Shown: positions 9,526 through 18,140 of the stretch, one piece after another
Layout: each line of letters begins with the position of its first letter
Numbering within the stretch: the stretch's first letter is position 1
Origin: Methanolinea sp.
GTDB taxonomy: Archaea; Halobacteriota; Methanomicrobia; Methanomicrobiales; Methanospirillaceae
Assembly: GCA_018262855.1 (NCBI GenBank)
Contig: JADFDO010000010.1
Coordinates: 18,148 to 82,147, forward strand
Reading direction: 5' to 3'
Length of the DNA stretch: 64,000 bases
Translations under genes and position numbers: made by a program
The notes under the pieces: model-generated
Database searches by the model: none
What the model saw: the letters and a program-made list of their open reading frames with translations, nothing else
Told to the model about the DNA's origin: nothing

Positions 9526-9960
9526 ATGAAAAAGAACGCATTCGTCATCAAGCAGATATCAGTATTCTCTGAGAACAAACCTGGCCGTCTTGCTGCAATC
9601 GCGAAGGCACTCCAGGAAGAGAAGATCAACATCCTTGCCTTCTCGATAGCAGAAGCGGATGGTTTTGGTGTAGTGAGAGCACTTGTGGACAAACCGCACA
9701 AGGCACACGAAAAACTGGGGAAACTCGGGTTCAATGCCGCCTTTACCGATGTGATTGCGGTCCGCATGAAGGATGAACCTGGCGGGCTCCATGAGATCGC
9801 ACGAGTTCTGGGGGAAGGAAAGATCAACATCGAATATGCTTACGCCTATTCAGGAAAAGAGGGGGCTGTACTTATCCTGAGGGTGGATAATGTGGAATCT
9901 GCCATCACTGCGATCCAGAAGGGAGGGGGGACACTGCTCGAGAGTTCCCTCTTCCAATAA
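9526..9960 (+). CDS. Tandem ACT-domain protein
   Basis: A 144-residue protein made of two ACT domains. The first starts at ISVFSENKPGRLAAIAKAL (about 10-28) and the second at VRMKDEPGGLHEIARVL (about 82-98). ACT domains bind amino acids as allosteric modules. No catalytic domain is attached. Because it is the last gene of an operon with two aryl-CoA ligases, it is probably a sensor of an aromatic or branched-chain amino acid that tunes the ligases; this is inference from context. It ends only 8 bases from the convergent HPS-RraA gene. Confidence 0.85.
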   Translation: MKKNAFVIKQISVFSENKPGRLAAIAKALQEEKINILAFSIAEADGFGVVRALVDKPHKAHEKLGKLGFNAAFTDVIAVRMKDEPGGLHEIARVLGEGKINIEYAYAYSGKEGAVLILRVDNVESAITAIQKGGGTLLESSLFQ

Positions 9961-9967
9961 GATCCTG

Positions 9968-11254
9968 TTATTTTTTCTCCCACCGGATGAGGTCTGATAC
10001 TCGTGACAGGGTGCTGCCCCTGCGGATCTCCTCCCTGACCCTCTCTTCAGTCTTCTTCACCTCGAGGGCGCGGCGTGCGATCTCGAATGCCCGTTCCCTG
10101 GGAATGACCACCACTCCACTCGCATCGCCTGCTATCCAGTCGCCCGGGTGGACTGTCTGGCCACCACACCTGATCTCAGTGTTGATCTCCCCAAAACCCT
10201 TGGGTTCTCCAGCATTCGGAGTGACTGCGCGGGAAAATACCGGGAATCCCAATTTCCGGATATCATCCACATCCCTTGCGGATCCATCAATCACAACCCC
10301 GGAAAGTCCCCTTACCCTGGCGCTGATCGTGGCAAGCTCTCCCCAGCATGCAACATGAGTCGCCCCTTCATTATCGATCACAAGCACATCCCCCGGTTCG
10401 GCAATGTCGATCGCTTCGACCGGCTTTGCCCAGTCTCCCGCGAAACCCTGGATTGTCACTGCTCTCCCCACCATCCTGACATCCCCGCAGACCGAGACGA
10501 TGCCTTCCATCGCACCTTTCCTGTGAATTGCATCAGAGATATTCGGGGTTGAGACCGTGCTGAGAATCTCCCGGATCTTCTGATCAGGACTTGTTCGTTC
10601 TTCACGGGGCAGGGCAGGGGAATCAATGGCCTCCCTGATTATTCGTGTTGATCCTGTGACCCCCGCTGATTTGGTAATTGCACTTCCGACAATCACAATA
10701 TCAGCCCCGCTGATGACTGCCTGAGGTGCCGTATGAGCGTCAAGCCCGCCTGCCACGGCAACCGGGATCGCGACCGATCCCTTCAGGGACTTCAACATCG
10801 AGAGGGAACTTTTCCCGAGCATTTGCTGGTCAATCCCTACATGCCCATTGATAATATGAATACCAAGACCTTCGAGTTCAACTGCCCTCCGGCATGGATC
10901 GGGGACATTGATCATGTCAGCCATCAGCCGGACACCATAGAGACCGGCTGCACGAACCGCCTCTGCTATGACGGAGTCATCCGCATCTGCAAGGATGCAG
11001 ACCACCGACGCCCCAGCTTTTGCCGCCATCTCCACCTCAAGTGTCCCGGTATCGGCGATCTTCATGTCCGCCACAATCTCGTGCCCTGGGAAGAGTGCAC
11101 GGAGACGCCGGACTGCCTCCATCCCCTCGCTCTTGATCAGAGGAGTTCCCGCCTCGATCCAGTCTGCCCCTCCATCCACCGCCTCCCGCGCAATCTGGAC
11201 AGCCCGGTCGAGTTCAGTGATATCCAGAGCCACCTGGAGGACCGGTTGTTTCAT
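9968..11254 (-). CDS. Hexulose-6-phosphate synthase fused to an RraA-like domain
   Basis: A 428-residue two-domain protein. Residues 1-210 are the TIM-barrel 3-hexulose-6-phosphate synthase of the OMP-decarboxylase superfamily, with D-x-K-x-x-D as DMKIAD and the block [10 protein letters not shown]. Residues 220-428 are an RraA / HMG-aldolase-like domain with [10 protein letters not shown] and VVIDGSARD. Established role of the first domain: condensing or cleaving formaldehyde and ribulose-5-phosphate; in archaea without the oxidative pentose pathway it supplies pentose phosphate. The role of the RraA part is unclear. I take the ATG at 11254 because the protein then begins [11 protein letters not shown] as in the family; an ATG at 11275 is an alternative and neither has a clear ribosome binding site. 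Confidence 0.88.
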   Translation of the reverse strand: MKQPVLQVALDITELDRAVQIAREAVDGGADWIEAGTPLIKSEGMEAVRRLRALFPGHEIVADMKIADTGTLEVEMAAKAGASVVCILADADDSVIAEAVRAAGLYGVRLMADMINVPDPCRRAVELEGLGIHIINGHVGIDQQMLGKSSLSMLKSLKGSVAIPVAVAGGLDAHTAPQAVISGADIVIVGSAITKSAGVTGSTRIIREAIDSPALPREERTSPDQKIREILSTVSTPNISDAIHRKGAMEGIVSVCGDVRMVGRAVTIQGFAGDWAKPVEAIDIAEPGDVLVIDNEGATHVACWGELATISARVRGLSGVVIDGSARDVDDIRKLGFPVFSRAVTPNAGEPKGFGEINTEIRCGGQTVHPGDWIAGDASGVVVIPRERAFEIARRALEVKKTEERVREEIRRGSTLSRVSDLIRWEKK

Positions 11255-11821
11255 GAGTGATAGTTGGTACGTCATGGTAGAAATTGTTGCTGACCAGTGG
11301 CCTTCTGCACTTCGAACCGGTGAGGCTGCGTGCACCTCATGGAAGGCCCATGGTGTTATTCCATTTCGGATCATCCAGAGGGACCAATACCCAACACAAT
11401 TCCGATTTCTCTTCGACCGGAAGTCCCACACTGATCTATGCCGATACACCAAACCTTATGGTTGTACCATTACAAAATCCAAGTTCGTGAATGAGGTTCA
11501 TCGTCCTGAAACCGCGTGTTCCCATTCTACAGGATACGATATGTCTCCTATCCCTGCCAAGTTCCTAGATACTCTCCCAAAAGCAGGTGAGAAGAGATCC
11601 AGGTTCACGGATCTCGTTATGGGACACGCAGTATATTCTGCCGGAGTTCTGACATTAAAGAGTATGAAGGTCTCCTGGCATCCTTTACCTATGTTCTTGT
11701 GGCATTCTCCAGGCAGTAGTTCATGATATGCGCAAGGTTCACTCAAGGCATCCTTTCGGAGATGAAATGAGAAATGAGGATTCTGCAGGGACCCTCTCAT
11801 ACACGTTCCTGTCTGGTAGAA
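11255..11821. other. Intergenic region, no gene recognised
   Basis: This stretch lies between two minus-strand genes. Short open frames exist on both strands (for example 11498-11800 on the minus strand) but they lack a ribosome binding site and recognisable motifs. It probably contains the promoter of the HPS-RraA gene near its right boundary. I see no repeats or RNA gene. Confidence 0.4.
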
Positions 11822-12328
11822 TTATCTCTCACTGTACCTGTCGTGAAATACAATCAGTTCGAGGTCTTTCTTCTTCTGGATTGTGAGATCAGCAGGATAT
11901 CCGGCCGGGACCAGGGATACTAGGGCGTATTCATCAGGGACTTCCAGGAGTTTTCTCACCGTATCTGCATACTCTTTCTTCTCTCCTGCTACCCAGCAAC
12001 TGCCAACACCGTATGCCTGGAGGGCAAGGATCAGCGTCTCGGTCGCAGCGCAGCAGTCCTCCAGGTAATATTTGGCTGTCCTCTCCCCAAACACCGCAAA
12101 ACAGAGTGCCGCATCAGCAATGAACTTTCCATGATCTGTGTGGCTGGCGATCTTCTTGAGAATTTCACGGTCACGAATCACCCCGAAGAGCCAGGGTTGC
12201 AGGTTCATCGCGGTGGGAGCATGCCTTGCACATTCCAGGATATCCCTGATCACGATCTCGTCAACAGCGTCCGGTCTGTATTTTCGCACGCTGTGCCGGG
12301 ACTTGATAGTAGTGGTCACAATATTCAT
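11822..12328 (-). CDS. Nitroreductase-family flavoprotein
   Basis: A 168-residue FMN-dependent oxidoreductase. The N-terminal SRHSVRKYRPDAV is the family's flavin phosphate-binding stretch (usually RRSxRxY), followed by CARHAPTAMNLQPW and a C-terminal segment with AYGVGSCWV. Length fits the short archaeal nitroreductases. The substrate is unknown; relatives reduce nitro compounds, flavins or quinones. I chose the ATG at 12328 because the protein then begins just before the flavin motif; a longer frame to 12385 adds residues that look like leader sequence. Confidence 0.85.
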   Translation of the reverse strand: MNIVTTTIKSRHSVRKYRPDAVDEIVIRDILECARHAPTAMNLQPWLFGVIRDREILKKIASHTDHGKFIADAALCFAVFGERTAKYYLEDCCAATETLILALQAYGVGSCWVAGEKKEYADTVRKLLEVPDEYALVSLVPAGYPADLTIQKKKDLELIVFHDRYSER

Positions 12329-12393
12329 GGAGATCGCATTGCTGCCGGAGAAAAAAAAGGTGTCTTTCTCTGTTGCCTTGCGCAACGCAGTGG

Positions 12394-13353
12394 TCAGGAT
12401 ACCTTTCTGTTCAATACAGCCAGGAAGAGTGCAGACAGTATCGTGCAGAGTATAAGTGGTATCCCTGGACCGGGGGACTGGGTAGATGCAACTGTTGGGG
12501 AAGTCGTGGTAAATGGGGCATCCTGGATCGTGGGAGATGGTGTCAGGAGAGTTGTGCCCGGGCTCTGTCCAATAGTCATCGCAGGAGACGGGGTTACAGC
12601 GGTGTGAGATATGCTTGTGACTGGAAAAGCGGTTGTGGGCTTGATCAGAGGATTGTCTTTCTGAACGAGGAAGGTTACTTTCTGGCTATCCTTCGGATCA
12701 GTATCCAGATATACCGTGTAGTTTCCCGACGGATACTCTGAACTCCCGGTATTCCATACCGGACCGGTCTCATAAGGGGTAGAAGAGACGACGATATCCT
12801 GCAGTGAATAACCGCCTAGGGAAGAGTACTTGACATTTCCGGGCCCTGTCAGCCTTATACTCATCGGTGCTCCGTCACAATCGGGACGCTGTGCCATAAC
12901 CCACATGTTTGTTTCGATCCTGAACCCCGCGGAATCTCCCTTGGGAACCCATGATGAAGAAGAGCTAACCACGAAATCCGAGGAATAGTCAACCACACGG
13001 ATCTCCAGTGCAGGTTCCTCGACATAGAATGCGACCGAGTTCCCAGGGAGGAGGAACCATGGACCGGTTTTACCTCCAAAAATAACCGAAGACACATAGA
13101 AGTCAAGCGGGTCAGCAACCGTGACCTGGGCTGCTGGTGCGTTGGAGACCTTTCCCCCGGGGCCATACCAGACCAGTGAGGCTCCCGCAGTTGCTCCCGA
13201 TGCGGAAATATCGAGATTCTCCTCTCCTATGAACACAGTGCCGCTGGAAGGTATTGTATACTCGTCCGCTGCCGCAGGGATTACCACATAGAAGATGCAT
13301 ATCAGTAAAACGAACGAAGACGAAGCCAATGATGCCGATGGTGAGAGTTGCAT
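12394..13353 (-). CDS. Secreted membrane-anchored surface protein, DUF3821-like
   Basis: A 319-residue predicted surface protein. An N-terminal signal sequence (hydrophobic run SSFVLLICIFYVVIPAAA) precedes a beta-rich ectodomain that begins with IPSSGTVFIGEENLDIS, resembling the DUF3821 domain of Methanomicrobiales surface proteins (family name from memory). A Thr/Pro/Ser-rich linker (about 240-295) leads to one C-terminal membrane helix (IPLILCTILSALFLAVL) and a short basic tail. This layout suggests exposure on the cell surface with a glycosylated stalk. No enzyme motif is visible. A frame extending to 13416 exists, but the ATG at 13353 places the signal peptide correctly. Confidence 0.75.
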   Translation of the reverse strand: MQLSPSASLASSSFVLLICIFYVVIPAAADEYTIPSSGTVFIGEENLDISASGATAGASLVWYGPGGKVSNAPAAQVTVADPLDFYVSSVIFGGKTGPWFLLPGNSVAFYVEEPALEIRVVDYSSDFVVSSSSSWVPKGDSAGFRIETNMWVMAQRPDCDGAPMSIRLTGPGNVKYSSLGGYSLQDIVVSSTPYETGPVWNTGSSEYPSGNYTVYLDTDPKDSQKVTFLVQKDNPLIKPTTAFPVTSISHTAVTPSPAMTIGQSPGTTLLTPSPTIQDAPFTTTSPTVASTQSPGPGIPLILCTILSALFLAVLNRKVS

Positions 13354-13416
13354 ACACAGGAGAGCGCAATCTGAGTGATAAAACTTCTCCTGAACGAAAA
13401 AAAGGGATTTTCTCAA

Positions 13417-14619
13417 TTAATAAAAGAGTCCGGTTATGGTATTCCACATATTGGTAATTCCCTGGGTGACCAGAACCGCAGGATCGATGCCCAGAATCGG
13501 GAAGATCACCATGAAATAGATGATAGTGCCGAGTGTGCTCCCTACATTGGCAAGGGCTGCAACCAGCACCACCCGGAAAAGCGGAATCTTCATCATATCC
13601 GTGATGCTCTCAGCGACGAAGATCGCGCGAAAATCAGATGGGGCAGGCTTTCGTATCTTCGCCTCAACGATTGCTGAAAACCACCCCGCTGCGATAAGCG
13701 GATTCAATGCCGTAAACCAAGAAACGGCAAACCCGGTCAGTGCAGAGAGGGGGTGCCCACGGGCAGCGAGGGTAAACACCGCGGTCAGTATACCATGGAC
13801 GAGCACCCAGTAGATGAGGGCCATGATCAACACCTCATACCCCACACCCGAGAACGCGATTGCGAGGATGAGGAATGCAAAGAGGGCGGTCACTGCCACT
13901 CCAAAGATCAGGCCCCAGGGCAATGATTTCACGTCGGCAGTCAGCGATTGGAGTGGGGGAATACTGCCAGGCGATTCCACATACCTCTCAACTCCCCTGA
14001 CGTGTCCTGCACCAAGGACCGCTAGTACCCTTTCATGGGTCCTGGTGAGATCCACGATATTGTAAGCAAGGTAGGCATCACGCTCGTCAATGAGAGCCCG
14101 TGCTCCATTCGGGGAGAATTTCCGGAACTCGTCCATGGCCAGGGTTATCATATCCTGCTTCTTGAGTTCCTCTACATCAATCTCCTCACCATCGATACTC
14201 ACGACAGAGACGCCAAGCGCATAGATCATCCTTATCTTCTCGATGATCGAGAGGGATTTCCAGAACCTTCGCAGGGTGATATTGATATCCCGGTCGATAA
14301 GAGCGACAGGAGTATTCCGTGCCTCAGCCTCAACGATGGCAGCCTTCATCTCTGCCCCGGGCTCGACGCCGAGATCAAGTCCGATACGCCTCTGGAGATA
14401 TGCGAGGATCCACTGCACCAGTACCTGGGTGAAATTTTTCGCTTCCAGGACATCCTTCAGCGAAGGATCTTTCGCCTGTTTCCTGATTGCCGCGTAACGT
14501 CCCTGGTCGAGTTCCACCGCGATGACGTCCGGCTGAAACTCGGCAATCGCCTCCCTGACTTCATCGATACTCTTCTGTGAAACATGGGCAGTCCCCACGA
14601 TTCGAACCGTTCCGGTCAT
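13417..14619 (-). CDS. TraB/PrgY-family membrane protein
   Basis: A 400-residue member of the TraB/PrgY/GumN superfamily. The soluble N-terminal domain carries GTAHVS (residues 9-14), an EL pair in VIAVELDQGRY, and VLAVLGAGHVRGV near 205-217, the set of conserved His, Glu and Arg positions of the family. The C-terminal part (about 235-400) has four to five hydrophobic helices. Enterococcal TraB and PrgY act on peptide pheromones, and a metallopeptidase activity has been proposed for the superfamily; the archaeal role is unknown. The start overlaps the stop of the upstream cysteine-cluster gene by four bases, so the two are co-translated. Confidence 0.85.
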   Translation of the reverse strand: MTGTVRIVGTAHVSQKSIDEVREAIAEFQPDVIAVELDQGRYAAIRKQAKDPSLKDVLEAKNFTQVLVQWILAYLQRRIGLDLGVEPGAEMKAAIVEAEARNTPVALIDRDINITLRRFWKSLSIIEKIRMIYALGVSVVSIDGEEIDVEELKKQDMITLAMDEFRKFSPNGARALIDERDAYLAYNIVDLTRTHERVLAVLGAGHVRGVERYVESPGSIPPLQSLTADVKSLPWGLIFGVAVTALFAFLILAIAFSGVGYEVLIMALIYWVLVHGILTAVFTLAARGHPLSALTGFAVSWFTALNPLIAAGWFSAIVEAKIRKPAPSDFRAIFVAESITDMMKIPLFRVVLVAALANVGSTLGTIIYFMVIFPILGIDPAVLVTQGITNMWNTITGLFY

Positions 14620-15170
14620 AACAATGTCACTCCCTCGCTGTCAACAATCATCCTCTCCTTCCCTTCTGGAAGCGGCGATGCAAGCACTTCCCTGATCCTC
14701 TCCTCCTCATTCTCCTCCGCTTCCCTCCGTGAAAGGAGATCTCGCGCACATGCAAGGGCATCTTCAGGGCTTATGGACCCACCGAGACCGCTGCAGGGGA
14801 ATACCCGGAGTTCCTCACCTTCTATCATGAAGGGATAAGTCCGGCAGATCCATGGCCTGCATTCATACACAAGACATCTTCCATCCCTGAAGAACCTGCA
14901 TTCTCCATGAACCCGGCGAATCGCCCACTCGAATGTGAGGCTGGTCCCATTCTCAAGAACAATACTTTCCGGATACGGTTCGGCGATCTCATCCCGCGGG
15001 ACGTTGAGTGCCTCGGAGATCCGGCGAATTTCTGGAGGGGAGACCATTACAAGGTTGTTATCATCGGAAAAGCCCCTGCAGCAATCCCCGCACCGCGTGC
15101 ATGAGAACCCGATTTCAAGTATCCGCTCAGCAATTCGTTCCGTGCTCAAGGAAGACTTCTCACCGGTCAC
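14616..15170 (-). CDS. YkgJ-type cysteine-cluster protein
   Basis: A 184-residue protein with the zinc/iron-binding pattern of the YkgJ/FliB-like family: CTRCGDCC near residues 24-31, then CRFF, CLVYECRPWICRTYPF and a final Cys in FPCSG, about nine cysteines in all. Members are thought to hold a metal or Fe-S cluster; the reaction is unknown. It is in an overlapping minus-strand run guaA(A)-ykgJ-traB, with four-base overlaps on both sides. Confidence 0.85.
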   Translation of the reverse strand: MTGEKSSLSTERIAERILEIGFSCTRCGDCCRGFSDDNNLVMVSPPEIRRISEALNVPRDEIAEPYPESIVLENGTSLTFEWAIRRVHGECRFFRDGRCLVYECRPWICRTYPFMIEGEELRVFPCSGLGGSISPEDALACARDLLSRREAEENEEERIREVLASPLPEGKERMIVDSEGVTLL

Positions 15171-15730
15171 TGTTCATGCTCCCTGCAGATGCGATCAAAG
15201 TTTTCGTAGACCCTTCGACCATCCAGAGTATGGCTGACTTCCGGGTGCCATTGCAACCCGAAGATCTTCAGGTCAGGGCTTACTATGGCTTCATTGGCGC
15301 ATACCGTGGACCTGGCAAATACCTTGAACCCTGGAGGTACCACTCCTACTTCATCAGCATGAGAAGCCCATACCCTTATAGTGTCAGGATAGCCTGAGAG
15401 TATCTCCCCTTTTTCGATAACATCTACATCCACAGGTCCATACCCACCCATTTTTCCGGGATACACGTTTCCGCCGAATTCCGATGCAATGATGTGAAGG
15501 CCGAGGCAGATGCCAAGAACAGGGCACCCAAGTCTCAGGTATTTGGAGGAGTTTCCGCTTCTCCTGATGTCCGGTCCACCGCCCAGCACAATCCCCCTGC
15601 AGGATCCGGCCACCTCATCAGGAGAGGTGCTGTTCGGGACCATCCTCGCATCTATGTCAAGATCCCGGAACATCCTGAGGATAAGATGGTTGAACTGCCC
15701 AAAGTTATTGATCACATAAATGGGGAGCAT
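15167..15730 (-). CDS. guaAA: GMP synthase, glutamine amidotransferase subunit
   Basis: A 187-residue class I glutaminase that supplies ammonia for amination of XMP to GMP. The nucleophile elbow is GICLGLH (Cys in the first half of the protein), and the partner His-Glu is in QWHPEVSH. In archaea the ATP-pyrophosphatase subunit is a separate gene; it is not in this window. The ATG at 15730 is preceded by GAGG about five bases upstream, and the protein then starts MLPIYVINNFGQ as in the family. A longer frame to 15778 is less likely. It is first in a short overlapping run with the YkgJ and TraB genes. Confidence 0.92.
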   Translation of the reverse strand: MLPIYVINNFGQFNHLILRMFRDLDIDARMVPNSTSPDEVAGSCRGIVLGGGPDIRRSGNSSKYLRLGCPVLGICLGLHIIASEFGGNVYPGKMGGYGPVDVDVIEKGEILSGYPDTIRVWASHADEVGVVPPGFKVFARSTVCANEAIVSPDLKIFGLQWHPEVSHTLDGRRVYENFDRICREHEQ

Positions 15731-15836
15731 GTTCCTCAAATTATTGGCGTTTTTTCCATTTAATGCCTCTTTTACCACGAAGCATTCCCGAATTCCGTCA
15801 GAGGGGGTTCCAATTCATCCCACCCGGGGAGATTTC

Positions 15837-16850
15837 TCAGGAGTATGCCCTGACAGTCTCGAATATGCATTTTTTGATAACGGAGGGTGTGTGACCCATC
15901 ACATATGCCAGAAACATTGCACCACCTGCACCCATACCCTCCTTGACCTCCCCGATACAGTACCTCGCAAGGCCAGAGTGCCCCAGGTCGCCAAATTCCG
16001 GGTCCACGTATACCACTGGAACACCGATACACCCTGCAATCTCGTCAAAATTCGCGGAGGGATCATCCCGAACATAGACTGTTGTGGCAATCGTCGGGAC
16101 CCGGAGACCCATAGCCTTGGTGACCGCAGCAACAGCAAGCATCTGAGTTCCCCCCGCAAGCACCAGCCTTTGGGAGAAGGTACTTACCATCCCGGCGCAT
16201 ACAGGCATCATGGGATCTCCCGTATACTTCAGTATGTCAACAGGTGATGCCTTTTCTTCTTTTCCTGCCATCCTTTCTGCGACGTCCTGCCATACTGAAT
16301 CCTTCAACAGAACCGGATTCTTCACGTAACTTGAACTGACCTTCGCCGGGTAACCAAGGGCCCGCAGGACACAAAGGGCGGTGGTGGTTCCTCCCGGCAC
16401 GCATTCACCGACCACAAGCAGGTCACTCACCCGGGAAAACGCATCTCCCAGCCACTGCCCGGCCTGATACAGCTCCATCGCCCGCGGGACCGCATCCATG
16501 AACCGGGGATCATTTCCCGGCTCCCCATAGACATCGAAGCATGGAATTGTCGGGCGGTAGGTGAGGCCGGCATTGATGAAAAAAGGGACGATTCCACAGA
16601 GCTGCATCATTGCCCTTGTTATGGACGCCGGGGTGGGACAACCTGTGGGTGTATCTGATCTCACGGGCATGCTCGTGATCTCGCCTCTTGCGACCAGCTC
16701 GGCATCGAGGATCGGGGTGAACAGGGTCTTTTCAGGGGACGGGCCAGCCCCTGAGATCCCGGGAACCCGGGATAGAAGTGTATTTGCGAGAATACTGCAG
16801 AAAAGCGGTTTTTCTGAACCACAGGGGGATTCCTGGGAGAGGAATGGCAT
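15837..16850 (-). CDS. cobT: Nicotinate-nucleotide-dependent phosphoribosyltransferase CobT (archaeal)
   Basis: A 337-residue archaeal CobT homologue that activates the lower-ligand base of cobamides by forming an alpha-ribazole phosphate. Recognisable stretches include GCPTPASITRAMM, GECVPGGTTTAL and VLAGGTQMLAVAAVTKAM. It sits back to back with cobZ and cobS, which complete nucleotide-loop assembly, so a shared 91-base divergent promoter region is likely. The ATG at 16850 follows a GGTGG-like element; a GTG at 16862 is possible. Cobamides are needed by the methyltransferase complex Mtr, which fits a methanogen. Confidence 0.88.
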   Translation of the reverse strand: MPFLSQESPCGSEKPLFCSILANTLLSRVPGISGAGPSPEKTLFTPILDAELVARGEITSMPVRSDTPTGCPTPASITRAMMQLCGIVPFFINAGLTYRPTIPCFDVYGEPGNDPRFMDAVPRAMELYQAGQWLGDAFSRVSDLLVVGECVPGGTTTALCVLRALGYPAKVSSSYVKNPVLLKDSVWQDVAERMAGKEEKASPVDILKYTGDPMMPVCAGMVSTFSQRLVLAGGTQMLAVAAVTKAMGLRVPTIATTVYVRDDPSANFDEIAGCIGVPVVYVDPEFGDLGHSGLARYCIGEVKEGMGAGGAMFLAYVMGHTPSVIKKCIFETVRAYS

Positions 16851-16941
16851 ATCAACAACCACCTTAATAATCGGAAGCAGGACTCCATCAACCTAGCGCC
16901 TACTTCAAGAGGCAACCCTGATAATCCCAAAAGAGAGACCA

Positions 16942-17400
16942 GTGAGTATACAGGAATACCCAGCCATGTTTGAGATTGCAGAGCGCCTTCTTGAGAAGGG
17001 CGCTGGAATGGATGAGATTGTCGCGGCTGCTATGGAACTCTACGTACCTCACGGGGTCCCTAAAGAGGATGCCAGGGGTTCCATAAGGCAGATGATCGGG
17101 AAATATATTGATGATCCCAATATTGCATCACTTCTCCTTGCTGCAGTCCTGCTGGAAGACGAGCTCTATTGGAAGCGGATCAATTCGGAGATCAAGGATG
17201 ATCCTGTATTCCTCCTGTCAGACGAGATCATCGGGATGGCAATTGCCGAATGTATCGGCGGAACCTATGCTCGTTTCGAGTTTACGCGATATGACCAGAA
17301 GAAACCCGGGATACTCGGGTCACTCGGCCCCTTCCTTGATGACGCTGTAGCCGGACTCATCGCAGGGTGCACCTCCAGGTTTTACAGCGAATGCCACTGA
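16942..17400 (+). CDS. cobZ: Alpha-ribazole phosphatase CobZ-like protein
   Basis: A 152-residue protein starting with GTG. Its sequence around MDEIVAAAMELYVPHGV and EDELYWKRIN, and its position beside cobS and cobT, match the archaeal CobZ type of alpha-ribazole-5-phosphate phosphatase (PgpA-like fold) first shown in Methanosarcina mazei. It would remove the phosphate before or after joining of the lower ligand to adenosylcobinamide. The C-terminal LGPFLDDAVAGLIAGC segment is hydrophobic, consistent with membrane association. An in-frame ATG at 16966 is an alternative start. The stop overlaps the cobS start by ten bases. Confidence 0.78.
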   Translation: MSIQEYPAMFEIAERLLEKGAGMDEIVAAAMELYVPHGVPKEDARGSIRQMIGKYIDDPNIASLLLAAVLLEDELYWKRINSEIKDDPVFLLSDEIIGMAIAECIGGTYARFEFTRYDQKKPGILGSLGPFLDDAVAGLIAGCTSRFYSECH

Positions 17401-18107
17401 ATTCAATTGTCGCCCTGTTCCAGTTCACGACTATCCTGCCACTGGGGAGGATCCGCGAATTCGGTGACTTTGCCAGGCATTCCTGGGTCTACCCAATCGC
17501 CGGATACGTGATTGGAGGGATATGCGCGGTTCTGGTATATTTTATAGGCCAACCACTCGTCGCCGCCTCGATTGCAATCGGTATCCTGTTCCTCATTTCA
17601 GGCTGCAACCATCTTGACGGACTCATGGATTTTGGAGATGGCCTGATGGCCCACGGTGACAGGGAAAAAAGGATCAAAGCCCTCACGGACAGGCAGATCG
17701 GGACTGGTGGCATTGCACTTGCACTCGTAATCACCCTTATCTCCTTCTCTTCACTCGCTGCTTCATCCTGCCTTGTCTGCGCTCTTCTCGTTGCAGAGGT
17801 CGGGGCAAAATTCTCAATGGCATTCCTTTCCACGGTCGGGAGTCCCTTCCACGATGGATTGCACGCATCCATTCAAAAATATTCGCGGCCGTATTTCCCC
17901 TTCCTCGCCTTTATGCTCTGCATACCACTTGTGTTTCTCCCGGTTCCCCGACTATCCCTTGCAATCAGCGCGATCGCCATGGTCGCCTGCCCGGTTGCTC
18001 TCCTGTTCATCTCAAAGAGGCTCTTTGGAGGAGTGAATGGTGACGTGGTAGGGGCCTCGAACGAGATTACGAGATCAATTATCCTTGCAATACTCTGTTT
18101 TGCATAG
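17391..18107 (+). CDS. cobS: Adenosylcobinamide-GDP ribazoletransferase CobS
   Basis: A 238-residue polytopic membrane enzyme that joins alpha-ribazole to adenosylcobinamide-GDP to finish the cobamide. The family signature is clear: GCNHLDGLMDFGDGLMAHGDREKR, shown here in part, with the Asp-rich motif at about residues 70-85, followed by DRQIGTGG. Six or so hydrophobic segments are present. The ATG at 17391 overlaps the end of cobZ, pointing to translational coupling; a GTG at 17367 in the same frame would add eight residues inside cobZ. Confidence 0.93.
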   Translation: MPLNSIVALFQFTTILPLGRIREFGDFARHSWVYPIAGYVIGGICAVLVYFIGQPLVAASIAIGILFLISGCNHLDGLMDFGDGLMAHGDREKRIKALTDRQIGTGGIALALVITLISFSSLAASSCLVCALLVAEVGAKFSMAFLSTVGSPFHDGLHASIQKYSRPYFPFLAFMLCIPLVFLPVPRLSLAISAIAMVACPVALLFISKRLFGGVNGDVVGASNEITRSIILAILCFA

Positions 18108-18140
18108 CCAGATACGCACTTTTTTGCCATTCAGGCCGCA

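Noticed and set aside
10968..11726. 252-codon plus-strand frame
   Set aside because: It runs antisense through the hexulose-phosphate synthase domain; it has no motif and its length is a by-product of codon use in the real gene.
11498..11800. 100-codon minus-strand frame in the intergenic region
   Set aside because: No ribosome binding site, motif or family resemblance; not called as a gene.
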